Assembly: GCF_003031585.1 (NCBI RefSeq)
Contig: NZ_PWAA01000011.1
Span: 124,001-188,000 of the forward strand
Direction: 5' to 3'
Length of the DNA: 64,000 nucleotides
Origin: Thalassobius sp. I31.1
GTDB lineage: Bacteria > Pseudomonadota > Alphaproteobacteria > Rhodobacterales > Rhodobacteraceae
Of the stretch, positions 8,112-17,041 are shown one piece after another. A model generated the notes under the pieces. It did no database searches, was not told the DNA's origin, and was given only the letters and a program-made list of their open reading frames with translations. The translations under genes were made by a program, and so were the position numbers. Position 1 is the first letter of the stretch. The number at the start of each line of letters is the position of its first letter.

Positions 8112-8888
8112 TTAAGCTTCAGCAGCAACTTCTGCTTCTTCAGCGATGGATTCTTCCAGGGAAGCTTCCATTTCGCCGAGGTCCAGACCAGCAGCGCCCA
8201 TCTGAGCAGTCATACCGTCCAGAGCAGCGCGTGCTGCCAGGTCAGTGTAGAGTGCGATTGCGCGTGCCGCATCGTCGTTGCCTGGGATGATGTAATCAAC
8301 GCCAGCAGGGTTTGCGTTTGTATCAACGATACCAACAACAGGAATGCCCAGCTTTTTCGCTTCTGCGATTGCGAGGGATTCTTTGTTTACGTCGATGACG
8401 AACAGCAGATCAGGAACGCCGCCCATGTCACGGATACCGCCGAGAGAAGCCTGAAGCTTACCCTGGTCACGTTCCATACCAAGACGTTCTTTCTTGGTCA
8501 GACCTTCTGCGCCTTCAGACAGTTTTTCGTCGATGGACTTCAGACGGTTGATAGAGTTGGAAACAGTTTTCCAGTTGGTCAGCGTGCCGCCCAGCCAACG
8601 GTGGTTCATGTAGTACTGAGCAGATTTCTCAGCTGCATCAGCAATCGCACCTTGTGCCTGACGCTTGGTGCCAACGAAGAGAACGCGGCCGCCTTTAGCA
8701 ACAGTTTCACGCACAGCATTCAGAGCTGCGTCCAGCAGAGGAACAGTCTGTGTCAGGTCGAAGATGTGGATGCCATTACGTTCGCCGTAGATGAACTCCT
8801 GCATACGCGGGTTCCAGCGTTGTGTCTGGTGGCCAAAGTGAACGCCAGCTTCGAGCAGCTGACGAATAGTGAATTCAGGAAGAGCCAT
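8112..8888 (-). CDS. rpsB: 30S ribosomal protein S2
   Basis: 258 residues. Starts [21 protein letters not shown], followed by [35 protein letters not shown] and [25 protein letters not shown], all diagnostic of S2. The C-terminus is a Glu/Ala-rich tail. The 276 bp upstream are shared with the divergent psuK and contain the dyad GGCGGC-TATA-GCTGCC near 9003; no coding sequence is visible there. Confidence 0.98.
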   Translation of the reverse strand: MALPEFTIRQLLEAGVHFGHQTQRWNPRMQEFIYGERNGIHIFDLTQTVPLLDAALNAVRETVAKGGRVLFVGTKRQAQGAIADAAEKSAQYYMNHRWLGGTLTNWKTVSNSINRLKSIDEKLSEGAEGLTKKERLGMERDQGKLQASLGGIRDMGGVPDLLFVIDVNKESLAIAEAKKLGIPVVGIVDTNANPAGVDYIIPGNDDAARAIALYTDLAARAALDGMTAQMGAAGLDLGEMEASLEESIAEEAEVAAEA

Positions 8889-9164
8889 GTCTTATCCTTT
8901 CCGGTTTTACGCCTTGACGAAGCCAATCAGGAACTGCTGTTCCAACCGGTGGATCTTCAGGGATTTCTCCCCCTCGGACCCGGACTTCGTCTGTGAAGTG
9001 GGGCGGCTATAGCTGCCTTAGATCAGCCGTGCAAGGGCCCTGGCCGTAAAATAAGCAGGAAAACAGCAGTTTTTTGCCTGAAATCCCGCCAAAAGCCGAT
9101 TTTCATCATCGGCGCCTATGTCAGCCCTTGCAAACCACGCCCTGCCCTGCGACGTATCATCGCC

Positions 9165-10073
9165 ATGACGAATTTGCAAAACAATGATCAGCCGCGTGTT
9201 CTTTGCGTTGGCGCCATTCTCTGGGATGTGATTGGCCGCACGGAACGCCATATGCGCGTGGGCTCTGATGTGCCTGGCCGTATCCTGCGTATTCCCGGCG
9301 GTGTTGCCATGAATATCGCAATGACATTCACCCGTTTTTCCCTGACGCCTGTGTTACTTGGGGCCATCGGGCGTGACGATGCCGGCGAAGAACTGATGCG
9401 TGCGGCCGGGTCTATGGGGATGGTGACGGATCATCTGTATCGGTCTGATGACCTGCCCACCGATGTTTATATGGCAATCGAAGGCGGCAATGGTCTGATT
9501 GCAGCGATCGCAGACGCCCATTCGCTGGAAGCTGCTGGTGCCAAGATCCTGCGTCCGATGGAAGATGGCACGCTGGGATCAGGTGATACACCTTATAACG
9601 GCACGGTGGCCCTGGATGGCAATCTGACGCTTGCGCTGCTGGAAGAAATTTCCCACATCCCGTTGTTTTCAAAGGCTGATCTGCGGATCGCGCCTGCGTC
9701 GCCCGGGAAGGCCGAACGCCTGCTGCCTCTGATGAACCATCCGGGCGCGACCTTTTATGTGAACCTTGAAGAAGCCGGGCTTCTGCTGAAGCATGACTTT
9801 GACAATGCGTCTGACGCGGCCCTTGCCCTGACGGATCGGGGTGCTGCCCGTGCCATGGTGTCAGATGGCGGCCGTCCTGCCGGTTTTTCCGCAGATGGCA
9901 AAGTCATCAGCCAGGCTCCGCCTGAGGTTATGGTCACACGTGTGACCGGTGCCGGTGACACATTCATGGCCGCCCATATTGCGGCTGAGTTGCGTGGGGA
10001 GGATGCGGAAGCCGCATTAACCACCGCTTTGAAAGCTGCTGCCAATTACGTTTCCGGGAACTCCCCGCAATAA
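9165..10073 (+). CDS. psuK: PfkB-family sugar kinase, probable pseudouridine kinase
   Basis: 302 residues of the ribokinase fold. It has the N-terminal Gly-rich segment (RILRIPGGVAMNIAMTF) and the C-terminal catalytic motif TRVTGAGDTFMAA with the GAGD anion hole and the base Asp. The role as pseudouridine kinase (pseudouridine to pseudouridine 5'-phosphate) rests on its place 13 bp before psuG, which cleaves that product. Together they recycle pseudouridine from RNA turnover to uracil and ribose 5-phosphate. The central part (residues 100-150) is less typical of PfkB. Confidence 0.88.
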   Translation: MTNLQNNDQPRVLCVGAILWDVIGRTERHMRVGSDVPGRILRIPGGVAMNIAMTFTRFSLTPVLLGAIGRDDAGEELMRAAGSMGMVTDHLYRSDDLPTDVYMAIEGGNGLIAAIADAHSLEAAGAKILRPMEDGTLGSGDTPYNGTVALDGNLTLALLEEISHIPLFSKADLRIAPASPGKAERLLPLMNHPGATFYVNLEEAGLLLKHDFDNASDAALALTDRGAARAMVSDGGRPAGFSADGKVISQAPPEVMVTRVTGAGDTFMAAHIAAELRGEDAEAALTTALKAAANYVSGNSPQ

Positions 10074-10086
10074 AAATGAGAACAAC

Positions 10087-11007
10087 ATGAACACGACCTC
10101 CCTGCCCCTTGTTTTTTCACAGGAAGTTTCTGATGCACTGCAAGCCGGCGCGCCCGTTGTAGCCCTGGAAAGCACCATCATTACCCATGGTATGCCTTGG
10201 CCACAGAATGTGGAAACCGCCCGCCGGGTAGAGACGACGATCCGTGAAAACGGTGCAACCCCTGCAACAATCGCGATTATGAACGGTAAGATCCATATCG
10301 GCTTGTCAGATGCGGAACTGGAAGAACTGGGTCAGGCGAAAGACGTTGCGAAACTGTCGCGCGGTGATCTGGCTGCGCGTCTGGTCACCGGTGGTTATGG
10401 GGCAACCACCGTTGCCGCCACGATGATCTGCGCGCACCTGGCCGGGATTTCTGTTTTCGCCACCGGCGGCATTGGCGGTGTGCATAAGGGCGCTGAGGAC
10501 AGCTTTGATATCTCTGCTGATCTGCGCGAACTGTCCGAAACGCCTGTTACCGTTGTTGCGGCGGGTGCGAAAGCGATCCTGGATCTGCCAAAAACCCTGG
10601 AAGTTCTTGAAACTCTTGGTGTTCCTGTGATCGCCCATGGTCAGGATGATTTCCCGGCCTTCTGGTCCCGTTCCTCTGGCCTGGCAGCACCTATCCGTAT
10701 GGATGACCCGGCTGACATCGCGCGCGCCCAGCAGATGCGCACAAAGCTTGGCCTGCCCGGCGGTCAGCTTATCGCGAACCCGATCCCGGAAGCTTCTGAA
10801 ATTGCGTCTGAAACGCTGGCCCCGGTCATTGCGCAGGCTATTTCTGAGGCAGACGCGCAGGGCATTGCCGCGAAATCTGTGACGCCCTTCCTGCTGCAAC
10901 GTATTTTCGAGCTGACAGAGGGGAAATCCCTCGCGGCCAATATTGATCTTGTGCTGAATAACGCGCGACTTGCCGCAAAAATCGCCGCCGGACTGGTTAA
11001 ACCGTAA
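10087..11007 (+). CDS. psuG: Pseudouridine-5'-phosphate glycosidase
   Basis: 306 residues, the usual family length. It breaks the C-C glycosidic bond of pseudouridine 5'-phosphate. Family motifs are VALESTIITHGMPWPQN, LGQAKDVAKLSRGDL with the catalytic Lys region, GGYGATTVAATM, FATGGIGGVHKGAEDSFDIS, VVAAGAKAILDLPKTLE and FPAFWSRSSGL. Expressed with psuK, 13 bp apart. Confidence 0.96.
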   Translation: MNTTSLPLVFSQEVSDALQAGAPVVALESTIITHGMPWPQNVETARRVETTIRENGATPATIAIMNGKIHIGLSDAELEELGQAKDVAKLSRGDLAARLVTGGYGATTVAATMICAHLAGISVFATGGIGGVHKGAEDSFDISADLRELSETPVTVVAAGAKAILDLPKTLEVLETLGVPVIAHGQDDFPAFWSRSSGLAAPIRMDDPADIARAQQMRTKLGLPGGQLIANPIPEASEIASETLAPVIAQAISEADAQGIAAKSVTPFLLQRIFELTEGKSLAANIDLVLNNARLAAKIAAGLVKP

Positions 11008-11049
11008 AACACTTCTTAAGTCCTAAGAAACCCTCAGACAGGCCGGATC

Positions 11050-11739
11050 ATGACAAACCAGAATAAAGAAGAACGTCGCCATCGCCCTTCCCGTTTTGCC
11101 GGGCTGCGCGCCAGCTTTCTGACCGGCCTTGTCGTGATTGCGCCGATTTTCCTGACGGCCTGGTTGATCTGGAACCTTGTCGGCTGGATTGACAGTTGGG
11201 TTCTGCCTTTCGTGCCGCAGGAACTGATGCCGGAACAATATATCGGTATCAATCTGCGTGGCGTTGGCGTGATCATCTTCCTGATCTTCACGGCTATTGT
11301 CGGCTGGATGACGAAGGGGATCTTTGGCCGTTCTCTGCTGCATATGGGCGAACGTCTTGTGGATCGTATGCCTGTGGTAAGGTCGATCTATAATGGATTG
11401 AAACAAATCGCAGAAACCGTTTTCAGTCAGGCCGATAATACGTTCAAAAAAGCCTGCCTGATCGAATACCCTCGTAAGGGCCTGTGGGCGATTGCTTTTA
11501 TCTCGACCTCTGCCAAGGGTGAGATTAAAAAGGACATCCCTGAGGATGATGACATTATGTCTGTCTTCCTGCCAACCACACCGAACCCGACGTCTGGTTT
11601 TCTGCTGTTTGTGCCACGCAAAGACATCATCGAGCTGGAGATGTCGGTGGAAGACGCTGCGAAACTCGTGATTTCTGCCGGTCTGGTTTACCCTAACAGC
11701 AAAGACCCGTCACAACCGGTTGAGGTTACAGGGAAGTAA
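11050..11739 (+). CDS. DUF502-family inner membrane protein
   Basis: 229 residues. Two membrane helices in the first half (about 18-41, FLTGLVVIAPIFLTAWLIW, and about 70-92, GVGVIIFLIFTAIVGWM). A conserved cytoplasmic domain follows with VPVVRSIYNGLKQ-like (MPVVRSIYNGLKQIAETVF), FLPTTPNPTSGFLLFVP and the C-terminal GGLVYP-like AGLVYPNS. This matches DUF502, a family without an established biochemical function. It follows psuG by 42 bp and may share its transcript. Confidence 0.85.
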   Translation: MTNQNKEERRHRPSRFAGLRASFLTGLVVIAPIFLTAWLIWNLVGWIDSWVLPFVPQELMPEQYIGINLRGVGVIIFLIFTAIVGWMTKGIFGRSLLHMGERLVDRMPVVRSIYNGLKQIAETVFSQADNTFKKACLIEYPRKGLWAIAFISTSAKGEIKKDIPEDDDIMSVFLPTTPNPTSGFLLFVPRKDIIELEMSVEDAAKLVISAGLVYPNSKDPSQPVEVTGK

Positions 11740-11772
11740 CTTCATTTTTGTTCTTTAAATATCCCGGGGTGC

Positions 11773-11792
11773 GCGAGGGGCTGGCCCCTCGC
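11773..11792. terminator. Hairpin between convergent genes
   Basis: GCGAGGGG-CTGG-CCCCTCGC is a perfect 8-bp stem between the DUF502 gene and bdhA. It has no good U-run on either strand, so it is only a possible terminator or a blocker of read-through. Confidence 0.4.
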
Positions 11793-11801
11793 TTCCGAAC
11801 C

Positions 11802-12575
11802 TTACAGCGCAGTCCAGCCGCCATCGACTGAAATAGACGTGCCCGTAATCTGCGCCGCCGCATCGGAACACAGGAAAACAGCCGTGCCGCCCATCTGTTC
11901 CGTGGTCGCAAATTCACCCGAAGGCTGACGCTGAAGCATCACTTTCGCAATCACATCCTCACGTGACATCCCGTGTACTTCCATCTGATCCGGGATCTGT
12001 TTTTCAACAATGGGCGTCAGCACGTAGCCGGGGCAAATCGCGTTGCAGGTCACACCCTGTCCGGCAGTTTCCAGGCCGATCGTCTTTGTCAGGCCGATAA
12101 TCCCGTGTTTCGCCGCGACATAAGCCGATTTATAAGGCGACGCCGTCAGGCCATGGGCTGATGCAATATTCACGATCCGTCCCCAGCCCTGTTCACGCAT
12201 GCCGGGCAGCGCCGCGGCAGTTGTGTGAAACGCAGAGCTCAGGTTGATCGCGATAATGCTGTCCCAGCGTTCCGTCGGGAAATCTTCCACCGGGCTGACG
12301 AATTGAATACCGGCGTTATTCACCAGAATATCGCAGCCGCCTGCTTTCTCAATCAGCGCCCGGCATTGATCCCCATCCGACATATCGGCCTGAATATAAG
12401 TTACATTTGATCCGCATTTCGCACTTAGATCCGCTGCCAGCGCATGGTCAGAATCATCATTGGTGAAGGAATTCAGAACCACATCTGCCCCGGCCTTTGC
12501 CAGTTCTTCCGCAACCCCAAGGCCAATCCCGGAATTTGAACCGGTCACAATGGCCTTTTTGCCTGATAACGTCAT
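11802..12575 (-). CDS. bdhA: 3-hydroxybutyrate dehydrogenase
   Basis: 257 residues, a classical short-chain dehydrogenase. It has the NAD motif TGSNSGIGLG, NNAGIQ, the catalytic Ser in IVNIASAHGL and Tyr-x3-Lys in SAYVAAKHG. The segment ASPYKSAYVAAKHGIIG and the C-terminal GTSISVDGGWTAL match D-3-hydroxybutyrate dehydrogenases, which interconvert 3-hydroxybutyrate and acetoacetate in polyhydroxybutyrate turnover. No other PHB gene is nearby. Another SDR specificity is possible. Confidence 0.88.
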   Translation of the reverse strand: MTLSGKKAIVTGSNSGIGLGVAEELAKAGADVVLNSFTNDDSDHALAADLSAKCGSNVTYIQADMSDGDQCRALIEKAGGCDILVNNAGIQFVSPVEDFPTERWDSIIAINLSSAFHTTAAALPGMREQGWGRIVNIASAHGLTASPYKSAYVAAKHGIIGLTKTIGLETAGQGVTCNAICPGYVLTPIVEKQIPDQMEVHGMSREDVIAKVMLQRQPSGEFATTEQMGGTAVFLCSDAAAQITGTSISVDGGWTAL

Positions 12576-12662
12576 ATCGCCCCCGTAAAATAAGCATTTT
12601 CAGAGGTACTATACAAAACCCGGCCGGTGAGGAAAGCCTGATATCAGGACAGATCAGCGCAC

Positions 12663-12737
12663 AAAAAAACGCCGGCACAAGGCCGGCGTAAAGTTATTGA
12701 GGCAGGTTTCATACAGGCAAGAAACCTATCGAGCAGT
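12663..12737 (-). ncRNA. Candidate small RNA of about 75 nt
   Basis: The minus strand carries a complete small transcription unit between bdhA and the YejA-like gene. It has a promoter at 12744-12772, a predicted start near 12737, a first hairpin (AGGTTTC and GAAACCT arms, 10-nt loop, 12704-12727), a short A/U-rich single-stranded stretch, and a strong terminator hairpin (ACGCCGGC/GCCGGCGT, 12669-12689) followed by seven U. This layout is typical of Hfq-dependent trans-acting sRNAs, and hfq is in this window. No translated frame is evident. Name and targets are unknown to me. Confidence 0.6.
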
Positions 12738-12743
12738 GAGTCT

Positions 12744-12772
12744 TTTATAAGCGATCTGCCGCCTTCGGCCAA
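12744..12772 (-). promoter_or_regulatory. Sigma-70-type promoter of the candidate sRNA
   Basis: On the minus strand TTGGCC (12767-12772) and TATAAA (12744-12749) are separated by exactly 17 bp. They match the -35 (4 of 6) and -10 (5 of 6) consensus. Confidence 0.5.
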
Positions 12773-12849
12773 GCTAAAAGTTTGAATTACCCACAGGTCG
12801 GGGTATATCTTGGGGATAACTAAAGAAACGGGCAGAGGGAAAACCATCA

Positions 12850-14664
12850 ATGAAACCAGTATTTGCAGGCCAATTCAGCCTGATTTCGGCAAGTTTCGGG
12901 CTTGCAGCCGCAGGTAGTATTGCACTGGCCGAACCGCAACACGGAATTGCAATGTATGGTGATCCGGCTTTGCCTTCTGACTTTTCATCCCTGCCCTATG
13001 CGAATCCGGACGCGCCAACGGGTGGTCGTGTGGTCACGGGCGAAGTGGGTAGTTTTGATTCCCTGAACCCACATATCCAGAAAGGCCGTGTGCCCTGGCA
13101 GCTGCGTTTTCTGGCCTACGAAAGCCTGATGGGCCGCAGCTATGACGAACCGTTTTCGCTTTATGGCCTGCTGGCTGAAAGCATCGACACGGCTGAAGAT
13201 CGCAGCTGGGTTGAATTCACCCTGCGTGCCGAAGCACGTTTTTCCGACGGCAGCCCGGTCACGGTTGAAGATGTGCTTTGGTCTTATGAAACCCTGGGAA
13301 CAGAGGGCCATGGCCGTTATCGCGGGCTTTGGGATAAGGTGGAAACAGCTGAAATTACCGGTGAAAACAGTATCCGCTTTACGTTTAAACAGCCGGAACC
13401 TGAACTTGCCCTGATCATTGGTATGCGTCCGATCCTGCAAAAAGCACAATGGGACGGTCAGGATTTCACTGAAAGCGGGCTTGATGTCATTCCTGTTGCC
13501 TCGGCCCCTTATATTATCACTGATTTTGATGCCGGGCGGTCTGTCACCCTGACCCGCAACCCTGATTACTGGGGCAAAGATCTGCCTTTCCGTCGGGGCA
13601 CCAACAATGTTGATGAAGTCCGGCTGGAATTTTTCACCGACGCCGCCGTGATGTTTGAGGCGTTTAAGGCCGGTGAAATCAACACATTCCGTGAAACAAA
13701 TTCGGAAAAATGGCGCACGCAGTTTGATTTCCCCGCTGTTCAGAATGGCGAAGTGGTCCTGTCTGAAATTCCGCATGAACGCCCGACAGGTATCACCGGC
13801 TATGTCATGAACACCCGCCTGCCCCAGTTCGCGGACTGGCGCGTGCGTGAGGCGATGATCACCCTGCTGAACTACCCGTTCATCAGTGAAACCCTTGTCG
13901 GTGCAGATGCGCCGCGGGTGACATCGTATTTCTCAAACTCCCTGCTGGGTATGAAGGAAGGTCCGGCTGAAGGCGATGTTCGCGCGTTGCTTGAACCCCA
14001 TGCGGAACATCTGCTGCCGGGTGCGCTGGACGGTTACACCCTGGCAGAAGGCAGCAGTTCTGAACGCAACCGTCGTGATCTGCGCCGTGCGATTACGCTG
14101 TTTGAGGACGCTGGCTGGACCATCCAGGATGGCGTGATGAGAAATACTACGGGCGAGGTTTTCACCTTCGAAATCCTGCTGAGTCAGGGCAGCAGCGAAG
14201 TTCAATCAACCATTGATATCTACGCAGAGGCCCTGGCCCGTGTTGGCATTACGCCGACCATCACCGTTGTCGATGGTGCGCAGTATAAAGAACGCACCGA
14301 TCGTTTCGATTTTGGCATGACCTATTATCGTCGCTCGGCGTCCCTGTCGCCGGGCAATGAACAGCTGGCGATCTGGGGCAGTGATGCTACGGATACCCCC
14401 GGTTCCCGGAACTGGATGGGTGCGGATAACCCGGCCATTGATGCGCTGTTGCAATCCATGTTAAATGCACAGACCCAGGACGGCTTCGTTGCCGCCACGC
14501 GCGCATTGGATCGTGTGATTGCAAGCGGGCGCTATGTAGTTCCGGTCTGGCATAACCCACAAAGCTACCTCGCGCATTCGGTGGAACTGCACTATCCGGA
14601 AGATCTGCCGATTTATGGTGATTACCTTGGGTTTCATCCGGATGTCTGGTGGTGGGAGGAATGA
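12850..14664 (+). CDS. Extracellular solute-binding protein of the YejA type (family 5)
   Basis: 604 residues, a periplasmic peptide/oligopeptide-type binding protein. The N-terminal signal peptide has an h-region at 9-25 and a likely cleavage after SIALA. Features of the YejA subgroup are HGIAMYGDPALPSDFSSLPYANPDAPTGG near the start, FTLRAEARFSDGSPVTVEDVLWSY, and RVREAMITLLNYPFI. YejA-like proteins feed YejBEF importers for peptides or microcin C-like compounds. No permease or ATPase genes are adjacent, so this copy is an orphan or works with a transporter elsewhere. It is followed 2 bp later by a tiny lipoprotein. Confidence 0.9.
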   Translation: MKPVFAGQFSLISASFGLAAAGSIALAEPQHGIAMYGDPALPSDFSSLPYANPDAPTGGRVVTGEVGSFDSLNPHIQKGRVPWQLRFLAYESLMGRSYDEPFSLYGLLAESIDTAEDRSWVEFTLRAEARFSDGSPVTVEDVLWSYETLGTEGHGRYRGLWDKVETAEITGENSIRFTFKQPEPELALIIGMRPILQKAQWDGQDFTESGLDVIPVASAPYIITDFDAGRSVTLTRNPDYWGKDLPFRRGTNNVDEVRLEFFTDAAVMFEAFKAGEINTFRETNSEKWRTQFDFPAVQNGEVVLSEIPHERPTGITGYVMNTRLPQFADWRVREAMITLLNYPFISETLVGADAPRVTSYFSNSLLGMKEGPAEGDVRALLEPHAEHLLPGALDGYTLAEGSSSERNRRDLRRAITLFEDAGWTIQDGVMRNTTGEVFTFEILLSQGSSEVQSTIDIYAEALARVGITPTITVVDGAQYKERTDRFDFGMTYYRRSASLSPGNEQLAIWGSDATDTPGSRNWMGADNPAIDALLQSMLNAQTQDGFVAATRALDRVIASGRYVVPVWHNPQSYLAHSVELHYPEDLPIYGDYLGFHPDVWWWEE

Positions 14665-14666
14665 TA

Positions 14667-14780
14667 ATGCTGCGTATCACATTGATTTCAATTGCACTTT
14701 GCCTGTCGGCCTGCGGCACGGTTGAAGGCATCGGCGAAGATATTTCTTCCGGTTCCCGCACGGTCAAAGGCTGGTTCTGA
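14667..14780 (+). CDS. Entericidin-like small lipoprotein
   Basis: 37 residues. N-terminal hydrophobic signal with lipobox LSAC (Cys16), then GTVEGIGEDISSGSRTVKGWF. The layout of lipid-anchored Cys, short Gly/Glu segment and an amphipathic end matches the EcnA/EcnB entericidin family. The ATG at 14667 lies 2 bp after the stop of the binding protein and is followed by a terminator. Entericidin B is a small membrane-lytic lipoprotein in Enterobacteria; the function in alphaproteobacteria is not established. Confidence 0.8.
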   Translation: MLRITLISIALCLSACGTVEGIGEDISSGSRTVKGWF

Positions 14781-14786
14781 ACCAAA

Positions 14787-14812
14787 GGGCGCCGCGTCAG
14801 GCGCCCTTTTTT
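14787..14812 (+). terminator. Terminator after the entericidin-like gene
   Basis: GGGCGCC-GCGTCA-GGCGCCC stem followed by six T. Confidence 0.9.
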
Positions 14813-14858
14813 ATGCAGGCCCCTTGCAACGCGGGCCTTGCAGGCGTAGCCAGTTTTT

Positions 14859-16382
14859 ATGCTTTCCGAATTTAAAAACGGCACGCCGCCTGCGTTGCCA
14901 GAGTCCTTCAATATGGCCGCCTGGGTGTTGCAACATGCAGCCGACCTTGGGGGCAAATCTGCGCTGGAAGTGATCCGTGCCGGTGGCAAGGATGTGCTGA
15001 CCTTTACGCAACTCGAAAGTGCTGTGCGTGGGATTGGGACCGGCTTGCTGGGTGCAGGTCTGAAACCCGGCGACGCTGTGCTGATGCGGCTTGGCAATAC
15101 GCCGGAATTTCCACTGTGTTATCTGGCTTGTATCGCCGTCGGGCTTGTGCCTGTGCCCACCGCAGCACAGCTGACCGGGCCAGAGGTCGCAAAGCTGTGT
15201 GATGTGGTTCAGCCTGCCCTGATCATCGCAAGCCCCGGCGTCGCCCTGCCGGATCAGCCGCCCTGTAATGTGTTAATGGCCGATGCGCTTGAACCGATGC
15301 ACAGCCTGTCGCCTGCGGATTACAATATGGGTGATCCGAACCGTCTGGCGTATATTATCTTCACCTCGGGCACCTCTGGTGTGCAGCGCGCGGTTTGTCA
15401 CGCGCATCGCGCCATTCTGGCCCGTCAGATGATGATGCAGGGGTGGTACGGGCTGACGCAACAGGATCGCCTGATGCATGCTGGCGCGTTCAACTGGACC
15501 TACACATTGGGAACCGGTCTGATGGATCCCTGGACCATGGGTGCAACCGCGCTGATCCCTGAACCAGGCACGCCGCCTGCGGATCTGACGGGGCTTATGG
15601 CTGAACATTCGGCAAGTATTTTTGCCGCTGCACCAGGTGTTTACCGGCAAATCTTAAAGTCCAAAGAAAACCTGAATCTACCGGATTTGCGCCACGGGCT
15701 TTCCGCTGGTGAAAAACTGCCTGACAGTACGCGTCAGGCCTGGAACCAGGCAACCGATACCAAAATCTACGAAGCATTTGGCATGTCTGAATGTTCTACC
15801 TTTATCTCAGGTGCACCAGACCATCCGGCCCCTGCAGGTAGCCTGGGCCACCCACAGCCGGGCCGTCATGTGGCGATCCTTGGGGATGATAATCAGCCCG
15901 TAGTACAGGGGAAAGAAGGCGAAATCTGCATCAACCGGTCAGATCCCGGCCTGATGTTATCCTATCTGAACGCGCCGGAAGACACGGCCGCGCGTTTCAC
16001 CAGGGATTGGTTTCGCACCGGGGACAGTGGTTCTATGGATGAAACCAGGGCCATCACCTATCTGGGACGTGCGGACGATATGATGAATGCCGGTGGTTTT
16101 CGCGTATCCCCGATTGAGATTGAATCTGCACTGACCCAACATCCTTCTGTGCAGGAATGCGCGGTTGTGGAATTGCCGGTAAAAGCGGATGTTAGCGTCA
16201 TCGCGGCGTTTTACGTGGCATCAGATGATCCTGGTGAAGATGTTCTGAAAACCTGGTTGTCGGAACAGCTGGCGCATTACAAGATGCCGCGCATGTTCAT
16301 GCCCATATCTGCCGTGCCCCGCGGTGCAAACAATAAAATACTGCGCCGGAAGTTGCGCGAAGACTGGAAGGCAAGTCAATGA
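14859..16382 (+). CDS. AMP-dependent acyl/aryl-CoA synthetase
   Basis: 507 residues, class I adenylate-forming enzyme that activates a carboxylic acid to acyl-AMP and then acyl-CoA. Motifs in order are the P-loop IIFTSGTSGVQRAV (near 165), the acyl-pocket region, YEAFGMSECSTFI (near 307), WFRTGDSG (near 386), GRADDMMNAGGFRVSPIEIE (hinge) and the catalytic C-terminal Lys in ANNKILRRKL. The pattern with W-E/GRADDM resembles benzoate/acetate-type CoA ligases, but the substrate cannot be read. The last 4 bp overlap the next gene. Confidence 0.88.
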   Translation: MLSEFKNGTPPALPESFNMAAWVLQHAADLGGKSALEVIRAGGKDVLTFTQLESAVRGIGTGLLGAGLKPGDAVLMRLGNTPEFPLCYLACIAVGLVPVPTAAQLTGPEVAKLCDVVQPALIIASPGVALPDQPPCNVLMADALEPMHSLSPADYNMGDPNRLAYIIFTSGTSGVQRAVCHAHRAILARQMMMQGWYGLTQQDRLMHAGAFNWTYTLGTGLMDPWTMGATALIPEPGTPPADLTGLMAEHSASIFAAAPGVYRQILKSKENLNLPDLRHGLSAGEKLPDSTRQAWNQATDTKIYEAFGMSECSTFISGAPDHPAPAGSLGHPQPGRHVAILGDDNQPVVQGKEGEICINRSDPGLMLSYLNAPEDTAARFTRDWFRTGDSGSMDETRAITYLGRADDMMNAGGFRVSPIEIESALTQHPSVQECAVVELPVKADVSVIAAFYVASDDPGEDVLKTWLSEQLAHYKMPRMFMPISAVPRGANNKILRRKLREDWKASQ

Positions 16383-17041
16383 TTAAACTGGATATTATCT
16401 CTGATCCGATCTGTCCGTGGTGCTTTATTGGTAAGTCCTACCTTGATCGCGCCCTGGAAAAACACCCGGACCATCCGTTCACGATTGAATGGCATCCTTT
16501 TCAGCTGAACCCTGAGATGCCGTCAGAAGGTATGGATCGTCGCGCTTATCTGGAAGGTAAGTTTGGCGGTAAGGATGGCGCGCTGAAGGCCTATACGCCG
16601 GTTGTGGAACACGCCAAAACGGCAGGTCTTGAGATCAACTTTGATGATATTCAGCGCACGCCCAACACGTTGGATGCCCACCGCCTGATCCATTGGGCTG
16701 GGATTGAAAGCAAACAAACCCTGGTGAAATCCGCGCTGTTTAAAGCCTATTTCACCGATGGTCGTGATATTGGCGACAAAGACGTTCTGGCCGAGATCGC
16801 AGGCGAATGCGGTATGGATAAAATGGTGGTTGGTCATCTGCTGAAATCTGATGCTGACGTTGATGATATCCGTCAGCGCGATGCCCATGCCCGTGAACGC
16901 GGCGTCAGTGGTGTTCCTTGCTTTATCATTGATAATCAACATGTTCTGTCCGGTGCCCAACCCCCTGAACTTTGGGGGAACGTGATTGAAGAGATCATGG
17001 GACAGCTGGAAGATCAGCCCAACGACGCGGTTGAGGAATGA
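16379..17041 (+). CDS. DsbA-family FrnE-like thiol oxidoreductase
   Basis: 220 residues, thioredoxin fold with a helical insertion, no signal peptide and therefore cytoplasmic. The active site CPWC lies in the IISDPICPWCFIGK segment, and the cis-Pro loop is GVSGVPCFII. The central LDAHRLIHWA is conserved in the FrnE/2-hydroxychromene-2-carboxylate isomerase group. It overlaps the acyl-CoA synthetase by ATGA and the next gene by ATGA, so the run is one operon. Role in disulfide or redox control is inferred from family only. Confidence 0.9.
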   Translation: MIKLDIISDPICPWCFIGKSYLDRALEKHPDHPFTIEWHPFQLNPEMPSEGMDRRAYLEGKFGGKDGALKAYTPVVEHAKTAGLEINFDDIQRTPNTLDAHRLIHWAGIESKQTLVKSALFKAYFTDGRDIGDKDVLAEIAGECGMDKMVVGHLLKSDADVDDIRQRDAHARERGVSGVPCFIIDNQHVLSGAQPPELWGNVIEEIMGQLEDQPNDAVEE

